Positions 17,055 to 24,591 of a stretch of 44,945 nt of DNA are shown piece after piece. The DNA lies in assembly GCA_050260515.1 (NCBI GenBank), contig JBLNCI010000014.1, forward strand, positions 1-44,945. The letters are read 5' to 3'. Below the pieces are notes generated by a model. That model ran no database searches and was not told where the DNA came from. It worked only from the letters and a program-made list of their open reading frames with translations. Numbering within the stretch: position 1 is the stretch's first letter; each line of letters starts with the position of its first letter. Source of the DNA: DATJIG01 sp050260515 (lineage in GTDB: Bacteria > Pseudomonadota > Alphaproteobacteria > SMXQ01). Position numbers and translations under genes: made by a program.

Positions 17055-18326
17055 CTAGCGCGCTTGCTCGTCCAGAAGGCGTTTGAGAATGGGACTGTAT
17101 TTCGTGGTGTTGCCGCCACCGCCCCTCGCATTGATGTCCGCTAAGGCACCGCCGGCCGTGCCGAACTTGTTCGATTCGATCGCAAGGTCCAGCCGCTTGA
17201 GCGAGGGATCGCGAAAGACGTTCATCGGGTCGGCGCCGTTGGCGACGGCCTCGAGAGCCTGCTGAAGCAGCCGGCGATACATCACCACGCCCTTGTCCGA
17301 CCGCCCGAGCGATTCCTTGGTGCGGTCGGTGATCGCGCCTTGCGTGATCCAGGCGACGATGTCCTGGCCGCTGTTGTTGTCGAGGATGTCCCACTGCGGC
17401 AGCCCGGACGCGTCGATCTGTGGTACCGGCGCGGTAAAGAACGGGATGTCGTCGGCGGCCTGGGGCACGATCGGCACGCCGGAGGCGGCGGTGTAGCAGC
17501 GGTACCACCAGTAGGCCGTGTTCCGATCGTCGATCGGCACGCGAATCTGGAAGACTGGACGCGACGTGCTGCCGCTCTTCAGGAAGTTCGGGAAGATGAC
17601 CGGGTGGCCGACGGCCCAGTCCTCGTCTTGCTCGGTCCGGTCATCGATGATCCGGCGCTTGATGATTCCGTATTCGAACACGTCGAAGCCGATTTTCTTG
17701 TGTGACTGCGGCCGACGCTGTTTCTCCGGCTTGCCAAGCTTCCCGACCACATAGTTGCGCATGTGCTGGTGGAGCCACTCGACATGCACGGGGTCCAGCG
17801 AGTTCTCCATGATCTGCAGCCAGTTGCAGGGAACGACAGAAAATCCGACCTCCCGCACGACGTCGTCCATGACGAACAGATCCCACGGCGGCAGCACTGG
17901 CACCGGCTTCGGCCCGAGGTAGGCGAACAGCATCCCGCCGAGCTCGGCGACGGGGTAGGCGGGTGTGGTGATCTTGTCTTTGTAGCGCCCGTGGGGATTT
18001 TCCGTGTCCTCGTACGGCTGCTCCACACAGGCGCCCGACCCATTGAACGCCCACCCGTGATAGGGGCAGCGCAGGCCGAATTCGGTCGGAATGCCGTAAA
18101 CCAGAGACATGCTGCGATGCGGACAGCGCGCCGCGATCAGCCCGTAATTGCCCGAGAGATCGCGGTAGAGGACGAGTTCCTCGCCAAGCACGCGGACCGG
18201 CAAGGTGTCGCGGCCCTTCATCTGCGAAACAGCGGCAACAGGCAGCCAGTAGCGCCTGAACAGTTCGCCCATCGGCGTACCGGGGCCAATCTCGGTCAGT
18301 CGCTTGTTTTCTTCCGGTGTGAGCAC
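17055..18326 (-). CDS. Rieske non-heme iron oxygenase alpha subunit, phthalate dioxygenase-like
   Basis: 423 residues from a GTG at 18326, with GGGAGA 6 nt upstream; the N-terminus LTPEENKRLTEIGPGTPMGE is typical of the phthalate 4,5-dioxygenase group. The Rieske cluster ligands are C68, H70, C87 and H90 (CPH, 16 residues, CPYH). The mononuclear iron site has H181 and H186 in NSLDPVHVEWLH, with D178 as the bridging Asp. It should dihydroxylate or demethylate an aromatic acid using electrons from a separate reductase, which is absent from the window. It is divergent from binding-protein paralogues 4 and 5 and first in a two-gene operon with a bicupin. Confidence 0.92.
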   Translation of the reverse strand: MLTPEENKRLTEIGPGTPMGELFRRYWLPVAAVSQMKGRDTLPVRVLGEELVLYRDLSGNYGLIAARCPHRSMSLVYGIPTEFGLRCPYHGWAFNGSGACVEQPYEDTENPHGRYKDKITTPAYPVAELGGMLFAYLGPKPVPVLPPWDLFVMDDVVREVGFSVVPCNWLQIMENSLDPVHVEWLHQHMRNYVVGKLGKPEKQRRPQSHKKIGFDVFEYGIIKRRIIDDRTEQDEDWAVGHPVIFPNFLKSGSTSRPVFQIRVPIDDRNTAYWWYRCYTAASGVPIVPQAADDIPFFTAPVPQIDASGLPQWDILDNNSGQDIVAWITQGAITDRTKESLGRSDKGVVMYRRLLQQALEAVANGADPMNVFRDPSLKRLDLAIESNKFGTAGGALADINARGGGGNTTKYSPILKRLLDEQAR

Positions 18327-18658
18327 GCGCGTCTCCCAACGATTGGGTCGCGTTCCGGAGTGCGCAGTACGTCGCGACGCTCGCGAGAACACGACGTTTC
18401 TTGTTTGGCGGCGACGCACCAGCCGGCCCGTCGTCGGGAGCCGGGCGCCGTTTCCCTGCAGCGCTTATTAACGTCGAAAATACACCCGTTTTGGGAACAT
18501 TCAAAACCGTCACCGACGCCGGCCGGGGCTGCGGAGCGACTGGGGCGTGAAGTACCGACTTTGATATGGCTCGAGGATCGCGGACAATACCCAAGCCGAT
18601 GCAGGCGATGGCGCTCTGAGTTGCCGCCAAACAAGCCCGATAATGCACAGGCGAGGCG
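18327..18658. other. Divergent regulatory gap between Rieske and binding-protein genes
   Basis: 332 bp without a supported gene. It must hold the promoter of the minus-strand oxygenase operon and any own promoter of the plus-strand binding-protein pair. It contains a palindrome (listed separately) and an AT-richer patch around 18465-18510. A weak promoter-like pair TTGATA/CAATAC with 18-bp spacing lies about 75-100 bp upstream of the 18659 start. Confidence 0.5.
18488..18507. promoter_or_regulatory. Candidate operator palindrome, 6-bp arms and 8-bp spacer
   Basis: GTTTTG at 18488-18493 and CAAAAC at 18502-18507 are perfect inverted arms around an 8-bp spacer. The site also contains a T-N11-A arrangement (T18492, A18504), as in LysR-type boxes. 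It lies midway in a divergent promoter region, where one dimer could control both the oxygenase operon and the binding proteins. The LysR gene at 36281 is a possible partner, but no evidence links them. Confidence 0.4.
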
Positions 18659-19753
18659 ATGAGAAAGCTTGTTCTGGCGGTACTGATCTGCGCATCCGCG
18701 GTGTGTGGCGGGGCGTACGGTGCAACAGGCTGGGATGAAGTCGTCGCGACGGCCCAGCGCGAAGGAAAGGTCGTGGTGATCGGCCCGCCGGACTCCGAGG
18801 TACGCACCGCGCTTCCGGCAGCATTCAAGAAGCGCTTCGGCATTACCATCGATTATGTCGGTGGCCGGACCAATGACCAGATCCCGAAATTACGCGCCGA
18901 GCGCGCCGCCGGTCTCTACACGACAGACGTCGTCATCAGCGGGCTTCAGACCGCTGCGACCGTGTTTTATCCCGAGAAGATGTTGGCGCCCCTCAAGCCT
19001 GTGTTGATGTTGCCGGAGGTGGTGGATGGCACCAAGTGGAAGCGCGGCAGCCCGTGGTTCGTCGATCCGGAACAGCAATACATCCTGAGGATCTCCAACC
19101 TCGTCCAGCCGTCGTTCTACATCAACACCGACAAGGTCGACCTGAGCGCGTTCAAATCAGGCCGCGACCTGCTCGATCCGAAGTGGAGAGGGAAAATCGC
19201 AGTCGAGGACCCGACGGTGTTCGGCAGCGGCGCGACACTCGCCACCCGGCTTTTTCTGGCGTTCGGCGAGAGCGGCCTCAAGACGCTTTACGTCGACCAA
19301 AAACCGGCGATCTCCCGCGACAAGCGTCAATTGACCGACTGGTTGCTGCGCGGCACCTACCCGATCGTGTTGAACGCGGATGAGGATCAGGTTGAGAAGA
19401 TGCGCTCGGAGGGAATGCCGATCCTTGTCGTCTACGGCCTCCCGGACCTCTCGGCGACGCTGTCCGCCCAATACGGCATGCTCAGCCTGTTCGATCAGGC
19501 GCCGCACCCCGCGGCGGCTACGGTGTTCGTCAACTGGCTGGCATCGAAGGAAGGCATGGAGATTTGGGACCGTGCTCGCCGCGAGGTGCCGACACGTAAC
19601 GATATCGACGAGCGTGACTTCCTGCCCGACTCCAAAATTCCACAGCCCGGCGTCGAATACCTCGATACCTACGGCTGGGAGTTCACCGTGACGACGGTCG
19701 AGAAAGCTCGTCTTCTTGCCAAAGACATTCTTGGTCGTGGAGGCTCCAATTGA
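18659..19753 (+). CDS. Periplasmic substrate-binding protein, paralogue 4 of 5
   Basis: 364 residues with GGCGAGG before the ATG and a signal peptide ending near AYG-AT. It belongs to a second subgroup with paralogue 5: VVIGPPDSEVRTALPAAFKK, YVGGRTNDQIPKLRAERAAG and VQPSFYINTDKVD replace the GPAHPE and GGPGGIA segments of paralogues 1-3. It keeps SRDKRQLTDWLLRGTYPIVL and TRNDIDERDF. Paralogue 5 starts on the last base of its stop codon. The position opposite the Rieske oxygenase suggests that its ligand is related to the oxygenase substrate. Confidence 0.9.
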   Translation: MRKLVLAVLICASAVCGGAYGATGWDEVVATAQREGKVVVIGPPDSEVRTALPAAFKKRFGITIDYVGGRTNDQIPKLRAERAAGLYTTDVVISGLQTAATVFYPEKMLAPLKPVLMLPEVVDGTKWKRGSPWFVDPEQQYILRISNLVQPSFYINTDKVDLSAFKSGRDLLDPKWRGKIAVEDPTVFGSGATLATRLFLAFGESGLKTLYVDQKPAISRDKRQLTDWLLRGTYPIVLNADEDQVEKMRSEGMPILVVYGLPDLSATLSAQYGMLSLFDQAPHPAAATVFVNWLASKEGMEIWDRARREVPTRNDIDERDFLPDSKIPQPGVEYLDTYGWEFTVTTVEKARLLAKDILGRGGSN

Positions 19754-20865
19754 TGCGCGTGGCGATCGACAGCGGGGCTTGGGCCATCACGAAGCGACTG
19801 GTGCTGATCATCGCGCTGATTTGCGCGTCTGTAGCGGGTGCCACCGCGGATACCTGGGATGATCTCGTCGCGGCGGCGAAGCTCGAAGGCCGCGTTGTGG
19901 TCATCGGGCCGCCCGATCCACAGGTGAGAGTCGAGCTACCCGCGGCGTTCAAAAAGCGCTTTGGCGTCACGGTCGATTATCTCGGCGGCCGAACCAACGA
20001 GCAAGTTGCCAAGCTGCGCGCGGAGCGGGGATCCGGGCTTTATACAACCGACGTTGTCGTCGCCGGTATCGGCACGATCGCGACGTCGCTCTATCCGGAA
20101 AAAATGCTGGCGCCGATCAAGCCCGTCCTGGTTCTGCCCGAGGTCCTGGATGGCTCGAAGTGGAAGAGGGGGGCTCTGTGGTTCGGCGATCCCGAAGAGC
20201 AGTACGTACTCAGGCTGTCGAATGCGGTTCAGCCGTCGTTCTACATCAACACCAACGGTGCCAAACCGAGCGATTTCAAATCGGGACGCGACTTGTTCGA
20301 TGCCAAATGGAAAGGAAAGATCGGGGTGCAGGACCCGACGACCCTGGGTAGTGGCGCGACCTTCGCAGCGCGGATTTTCACCGCCTTCGGCGAGGATGGT
20401 TTGAAGGCGCTCTACATCGACCAGAAGCCTGCCATCACACGCGATGCGCGCCAGTTGACGGACTGGCTCTTGCGCGGAACCTACCCCATTGTCATGAGCG
20501 CCGACCAGGACGAGGTGGAGAGGATGCGCGCCGAAGGCATGCCGATCCAGTCGATCTATGGGTTGCCGGGACTGCCGGCGTCGGTCTCCGCCGAGTTCGG
20601 CATGCTTGCGCTGTTCGATAAGGCGCCCCATCCGAACGCCGCGAAGGTGTTCATCAACTGGATCGCATCGCGCGAGGGCATGGAAGTCTGGGCTCGCGCT
20701 CGTAACGAGGCGCCGACGCGCAACGACATCGACGAACTGAGCTTTCTCGGCGAATCAAAAATTCCGAAAGCGGGCGTCGATTATCTCGATACCTATGACT
20801 GGGACTTTACCGTTAACGTCCGGGAAAAGGTGCGTCTGCGCATGAAAGAGATGCTCGGGCGCTAG
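19753..20865 (+). CDS. Periplasmic substrate-binding protein, paralogue 5 of 5
   Basis: 370 residues from ATG 19753 (TGATG overlap with paralogue 4; GGAGG lies 11 nt upstream). The in-frame TTG one codon earlier is less likely. The signal peptide is long, with a charged lead (RVAIDSGAWAITKRLVLIIA) and cleavage near ATA-DT. It is the nearest relative of paralogue 4 (YLGGRTNEQVAKLRAERGSG, VQPSFYINTNGAK, DYLDTYDWDF), so the two look like a local tandem duplication. It ends the first catabolic block; a stem-loop follows 8 bp after the stop. Confidence 0.9.
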   Translation: MRVAIDSGAWAITKRLVLIIALICASVAGATADTWDDLVAAAKLEGRVVVIGPPDPQVRVELPAAFKKRFGVTVDYLGGRTNEQVAKLRAERGSGLYTTDVVVAGIGTIATSLYPEKMLAPIKPVLVLPEVLDGSKWKRGALWFGDPEEQYVLRLSNAVQPSFYINTNGAKPSDFKSGRDLFDAKWKGKIGVQDPTTLGSGATFAARIFTAFGEDGLKALYIDQKPAITRDARQLTDWLLRGTYPIVMSADQDEVERMRAEGMPIQSIYGLPGLPASVSAEFGMLALFDKAPHPNAAKVFINWIASREGMEVWARARNEAPTRNDIDELSFLGESKIPKAGVDYLDTYDWDFTVNVREKVRLRMKEMLGR

Positions 20866-21015
20866 CTGCATGTGGCGGAGCCAGTCTCCGCCTGACTGCG
20901 GCAGATGGTACGATATTCGGCAGGTCAGCCGGGCAGGGTCGAGTTCGCTCCGCTCAGTGAGGTCGGCCAACAAGTGCTTCAGGGCCGCCTTGTCCGCCTG
21001 CTCCACGTGGCTGGG
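20866..21015 (-). pseudogene. Possible remnant of a coding sequence, minus strand
   Basis: On the minus strand an open stretch reads HVEQADKAALKHLLADLTER, then SELDPARLTCRISYHLP, then continues antisense into the neighbouring binding-protein gene. The helix-then-strand pattern loosely recalls the C-terminal tail of serine recombinases, but this is a weak impression. No start, upstream domain or ribosome site is convincing. It may equally be chance, since high-GC DNA gives long open frames. Confidence 0.18.
20874..20892 (+). terminator. Stem-loop after the last binding-protein gene
   Basis: GGCGGAG (20874-20880) and CTCCGCC (20886-20892) form a perfect 7-bp GC stem around CCAGT, 8 bp after the stop of paralogue 5. 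No T-run follows, so it may be a weak intrinsic terminator or a transcript-stabilising hairpin. Confidence 0.4.
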
Positions 21016-21129
21016 CCAGCCCCGCCAACTCCGCTGAAACGTCCTTTCAGGTCAGCGCCTTAGGCGTCGCGCAAACACGCGCAATTTCTCAGTAGTGTCC
21101 CGGGGCACACCCGTGCGCGGCGACGGCAC

Positions 21130-21157
21130 TTCATTCCGCAACAACAGCGAATAATAT
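21130..21157 (+). promoter_or_regulatory. Weak candidate promoter upstream of the second catabolic block
   Basis: TTCATT at 21130-21135 and TAATAT at 21152-21157 are 16 bp apart. The -10 hexamer is good, the -35 poor, as expected for an activated promoter. It precedes the paired hairpins and lies about 240 bp upstream of the bicupin start. The rest of the 534-bp gap (20866-21399) holds only the stem-loops and direct repeat listed here, plus a hairpin with arms CTGAAA/TTTCAG at 21034-21050. Confidence 0.3.
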
Positions 21158-21168
21158 GTTCTTCAAAG

Positions 21169-21231
21169 AGCCGCTATTCCGAGCGGCTGGCAAATGCCAG
21201 CTTCGGACGTGGACGATAAGAGACGATAAGA
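21169..21231 (+). promoter_or_regulatory. Overlapping alternative hairpins and a tandem 10-mer in the leader
   Basis: AGCCGCT (21169-21175) pairs with AGCGGCT (21182-21188). GCTGGCA (21186-21192) pairs with TGCCAGC (21195-21201). The arms overlap by three bases, so the two stems compete. Directly downstream GACGATAAGA occurs twice in perfect tandem (21212-21221, 21222-21231). If the promoter at 21130 is used, this is in the mRNA leader; otherwise it could be a protein-binding site. Confidence 0.35.
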
Positions 21232-21399
21232 AATGTCAGGGAGTGCAATGAGACCGACGGGTCCGATCATGGCGCCGCCGTGGGCATCGGGAGTGCGGCT
21301 TCGCTGACCGGCGAGGCGTCCTCTGACCACATGGCTTGAGCCGCGTCCGCCGCGCGGCATGATCGGTTGCTCTGAACGGTCGACGTTCTGGGTGGTTGC

Positions 21400-22533
21400 A
21401 TGAATGAAATGAGCAAGGCGCGCATCGGCATCGATCCCTATCTCGATTGGGTGAAGGCCGAGGGCGTTCCGATCGTCAATGACTACGCAATCTACCTCTT
21501 CGATGTCGAGACCGCGCCGTGGGCGCGCTTCGGCATGAAGGGCGCCGCGTGCCACTGCGAAGGGCGCGGCGACTTCGCCAGCATGTTCCTGTTCGAGCTG
21601 CCGCCGGGCAGCTCATCGACGCCGCAGCGCCACCTCTACGAAGAGGTGATCTACGTCCTCGAGGGCACCGGGTCCACCCAGGTCGAGTTCGCCGACGGCA
21701 CCAAGCGCAGCTTCGAGTGGGGGCCGCGCAGCCTGTTCTCGGTGCCGATCAACGCCAAGCACCGCCACTTCAACGGCAGCGGCCAGAAGCGCGCGCTGTT
21801 CGTCGCGACCACCGACATGCCGCTGATCATGAACATCTTCCACAACGACAAGTTCATCTTCGACACGCCGTTCGAGTTCAAGGGCGCCGGCAAAAGCGAG
21901 TACTACTCGGGCGGCGGCGATATGATCATGATCCGCCCGGGCAACCACACCTGGGAGACCAATTTCGTCCCCGATCTCGAGAAGATGAAGCTGACGGAGT
22001 GGGACGAGCGCGGCGCCGGGTCGTCGATCATCCTGTTCGTGCTGGCCGACGGGAACATGCACGCGCACCTGTCCGAGATGCCGACCGGCACCTACAAGAA
22101 GGGGCATCGCCACGGCGCCGGCGCCCACGTGATGATCGTGTCGGGCACCGGCTATTCGCTGTTCTGGTGGGACGACGCCAAGGACTTCCAGCGCCTCGAG
22201 TGGCGGCACGGCATGGTGTTTCCGCCCGTCGAGCGCCAGTGGCACCAGCACTTCAACACCGGCACGGAGCCCGCGCGCTATCTCGCGACCAGCATGGGCA
22301 GCATTCGCTACCCGTTCACCGCGCGGAAGCGCCGCTCCACCGGCACGACCTCGGAGGGCGCGGAGATCGCCGTCGCCACCAGCGCCAAGAAGGGCGGCGA
22401 CCAGATCGAGTACGAGGATCAGGATCCGCGCATCCACCCGATGTTCATCGAGGAGATGCGCCGCAACGGCGCGACTCCGAAGATGCAGAAGTATTTCGAG
22501 GACGATGGCACGCCGAAGGTGAGGGCGCGCTAG
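21400..22533 (+). CDS. Bicupin protein, copy 2
   Basis: 377 residues (MNEMSKARIGIDPYLDWVKA). In the N-terminal cupin, STPQRHLYEEVIYVLEGTGS gives one His and a Glu of motif 1, with KHRHFNGSG as motif 2. In the C-terminal cupin, YKKGHRHGAGAHVMIVSGTG and RQWHQHFNTGTEPARYLATS supply His residues for a metal. It is strongly similar along its whole length to the 35178 bicupin (shared SPQRHLFEE/TPQRHLYEE, MPTGTYKKGHRH, DQIEYxDQDPRIHP). This type is often labelled ethanolamine-ammonia-lyase-activating or simply cupin; a dioxygenase or isomerase role is possible but unproven. First gene of the second block. Confidence 0.85.
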   Translation: MNEMSKARIGIDPYLDWVKAEGVPIVNDYAIYLFDVETAPWARFGMKGAACHCEGRGDFASMFLFELPPGSSSTPQRHLYEEVIYVLEGTGSTQVEFADGTKRSFEWGPRSLFSVPINAKHRHFNGSGQKRALFVATTDMPLIMNIFHNDKFIFDTPFEFKGAGKSEYYSGGGDMIMIRPGNHTWETNFVPDLEKMKLTEWDERGAGSSIILFVLADGNMHAHLSEMPTGTYKKGHRHGAGAHVMIVSGTGYSLFWWDDAKDFQRLEWRHGMVFPPVERQWHQHFNTGTEPARYLATSMGSIRYPFTARKRRSTGTTSEGAEIAVATSAKKGGDQIEYEDQDPRIHPMFIEEMRRNGATPKMQKYFEDDGTPKVRAR

Positions 22534-22548
22534 CACGACGGTATCGCC

Positions 22549-23517
22549 ATGGCACGGACTCCGGTGTCGACCGGGCGCATCAACGTCCACCACCACTTCC
22601 TGCCCCCCGCCTACATGAAGGCGATCGAGGGCAAGCTCGCCATGGGCCGGGGCCGGCAACACGCGGGCGCATGGTCGCCGGCGGTCGACGTCGAGCAGAT
22701 GGACGCCGCCGGAATCGCGCTGTCGATCGCATCCGTCTCGATCCCGGGAATCTGGTTCGGCGACGTCGACCTTGCCCGCCGGCTGGCACGCGACTGGAAC
22801 GAGTACGCCGCGAACGTCGTGCGCGCCCAGCCGGAACGCTTCGGCTTCTTCGCCGCGGTAGCGCCACCGGACGTCGACGGAAGCCTGGTCGAGATTGCGT
22901 ATGCCCTGGACGTGCTCGGCGCCGACGGCATCGCGCTGATGAGCAGCTACGACGGGCGCTGGCTCGGCGATACGTCCTTCCGCCCGGTGCTCGACGAGCT
23001 CAACCGTCGCAAGGCCGTCGTGTTCGTGCATCCGGCGGCGCTCCCGGAAACCGGCCCCGAGGGCATCAAGTCCCACGTTCTCGAGGGCCCGTTCGACACG
23101 ACGCGGACCGTGTTCAGCCTGCTGCACAACGGCGTGCTGTCGGGCTGTCCGGACATCCGGTTCATTTTCGCCCACGGCGGCGGCGCGGTTCCGTATCTCG
23201 CCGGCCGTGTCGCCACGCTGTCGCACGGCGGCGGCGATATGGCACCCGAGCGCATCCGCGAGCTGCTCGGCGGGCTCTACTTCGACACTGCGCTGACGAT
23301 CAATCAGCCGGCGCTGGCGGCGATGACCGCGTTCTGCCCACCGTCGCACATCCTGCTCGGGACCGATTCGCCGATCCTGCCGCCGCAGCGTGAGATCGAA
23401 GCGTGGGGCGCACTCGCGCTTGACCCGGAAACCCGCCAGCGAATCGAGCATGACAACGCGGCGGCGCTGCTCGGGCGCGCGACAAGCCGCGAGCGATTGA
23501 AGATGGGGACGTCATGA
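22549..23517 (+). CDS. ACMSD-type amidohydrolase (metal-dependent decarboxylase-like)
   Basis: 322 residues. Metal and catalytic positions of the amidohydrolase-2 barrel are all present: H14 and H16 (INVHHHFLPP), H161 (VVFVHPAALP), H209 (FIFAHGGGAVP) and D273 (ILLGTDSPILPP). The VVFVHP and FAHGGG-x-P-Y-L motifs are those of aminocarboxymuconate semialdehyde decarboxylase and its relatives, which remove CO2 without redox from ring-cleavage products or aromatic acids. The gene ends in an ATGA overlap with a TctC-type binding protein. A decarboxylase of a ring-cleavage product is the favoured reading; lactonase is the alternative. Confidence 0.87.
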   Translation: MARTPVSTGRINVHHHFLPPAYMKAIEGKLAMGRGRQHAGAWSPAVDVEQMDAAGIALSIASVSIPGIWFGDVDLARRLARDWNEYAANVVRAQPERFGFFAAVAPPDVDGSLVEIAYALDVLGADGIALMSSYDGRWLGDTSFRPVLDELNRRKAVVFVHPAALPETGPEGIKSHVLEGPFDTTRTVFSLLHNGVLSGCPDIRFIFAHGGGAVPYLAGRVATLSHGGGDMAPERIRELLGGLYFDTALTINQPALAAMTAFCPPSHILLGTDSPILPPQREIEAWGALALDPETRQRIEHDNAAALLGRATSRERLKMGTS

Positions 23518-24572
23518 AAATCATTATCGCGTTCGGCGCGGTGCTCGCGGGCGTGGTGCTCGGGGCGCACCGTCCCGCGGTGGCCGACGACGTCAACTTC
23601 GCCGGCAAGACCGTCAACATGACGATCGGCTTCGCGGCGGGCGGCGGCGTCGATCTGTTCGGTCGCACGCTGGGCCGTCACCTGGCCCAGAAACTTCCCG
23701 GAACGCCCAACATCGTCGTCCTCAACAAGCCCGGCGCTGGCGGCGTCGTCGCTCTCAACGACTGGACGGTGCGCGCCGAGCCGAACGGACTCAATCTCAC
23801 GGTCGGGGCCCAGTCGCAGAGCGATCCCGATGCGCTCGCGCGCACCCGCGCCAAGTTCGAGCCGACGTCGTTCAGGATCGTGGGCGGACTCGGCGCCTAC
23901 AGCCAGGGCCTGTTCATCCGCAAGGACGCCGTCGCGCGTCTCACCGACCGATCGGCCCAGCCAGTCGTCATCGGAATGGTCGGCTCGACGCTGCGCGGCG
24001 GGACGTATCAGGTGCTGTGGGGCGCTTCGTTCCTCGGCTGGAACGTAAAATGGGTCGTGGGCTATCAGTCGACCGGCGAGGTCCGTCAGGCGCTCGAGCG
24101 GGGCGAGATCGACATGGCGACGTTCGGCGCCACCAAGGACTTCGAGTACATCATGAAGGGTGGCAAGGTCACGGTGATCAGCCAGACCGGCCAGGTCCAG
24201 GACGGCAAGCGCGTGAAGCGGCCGATCCTCGGCGACGCGCCGATCTTCTCGGACATGGTCCGCGACAAGATTACCGACCCCGAGGCGCGCAAGGCGTTCG
24301 AGTACTGGGAGGACGTCAGCCAGATCGGCATGTGGGTGGCGCTGCCGCCAGCAACCCCCGAGCCGATCGTCGCGACGTACGTGAAGGCGTTCGAGACGAC
24401 CACGGCCGACGCGGCGTTCCGGGAGGAGTATTCGCGGGTCGATCCTGATTCGATCCTGGCCACCAAGGACGACATCGAGCGCCAGTTGCATCAGCTCGCC
24501 AAGGTCTCGCCCGAGACGCTCAAGTTCCTGGAGGACGAGCTCAAGCGGAACGGATTCACGGCGGGCCAGTAA
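23514..24572 (+). CDS. TctC/Bug-family periplasmic binding protein
   Basis: 352 residues from ATG 23514, overlapping the amidohydrolase stop. A signal peptide (IIAFGAVLAGVVLGA, cleavage near AVA-DD) precedes FAGKTVNMTIGFAAGGGVDL and VLNKPGAGGVVALNDW, the carboxylate-site strands of the family. It is full-length, and closely related to the TctC protein at 31094 (shared KPGAGG/RPGAGGVVALNDW, GSTLR-x-G-x-YQVLWGA). No TctA/TctB genes are present, so it must work with a remote transporter or as a sensor component. Placement within a catabolic run suggests an aromatic or ring-cleavage carboxylate ligand. Confidence 0.88.
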   Translation: MKIIIAFGAVLAGVVLGAHRPAVADDVNFAGKTVNMTIGFAAGGGVDLFGRTLGRHLAQKLPGTPNIVVLNKPGAGGVVALNDWTVRAEPNGLNLTVGAQSQSDPDALARTRAKFEPTSFRIVGGLGAYSQGLFIRKDAVARLTDRSAQPVVIGMVGSTLRGGTYQVLWGASFLGWNVKWVVGYQSTGEVRQALERGEIDMATFGATKDFEYIMKGGKVTVISQTGQVQDGKRVKRPILGDAPIFSDMVRDKITDPEARKAFEYWEDVSQIGMWVALPPATPEPIVATYVKAFETTTADAAFREEYSRVDPDSILATKDDIERQLHQLAKVSPETLKFLEDELKRNGFTAGQ

Positions 24573-24591
24573 GCGCGCGGAAGGACACACC

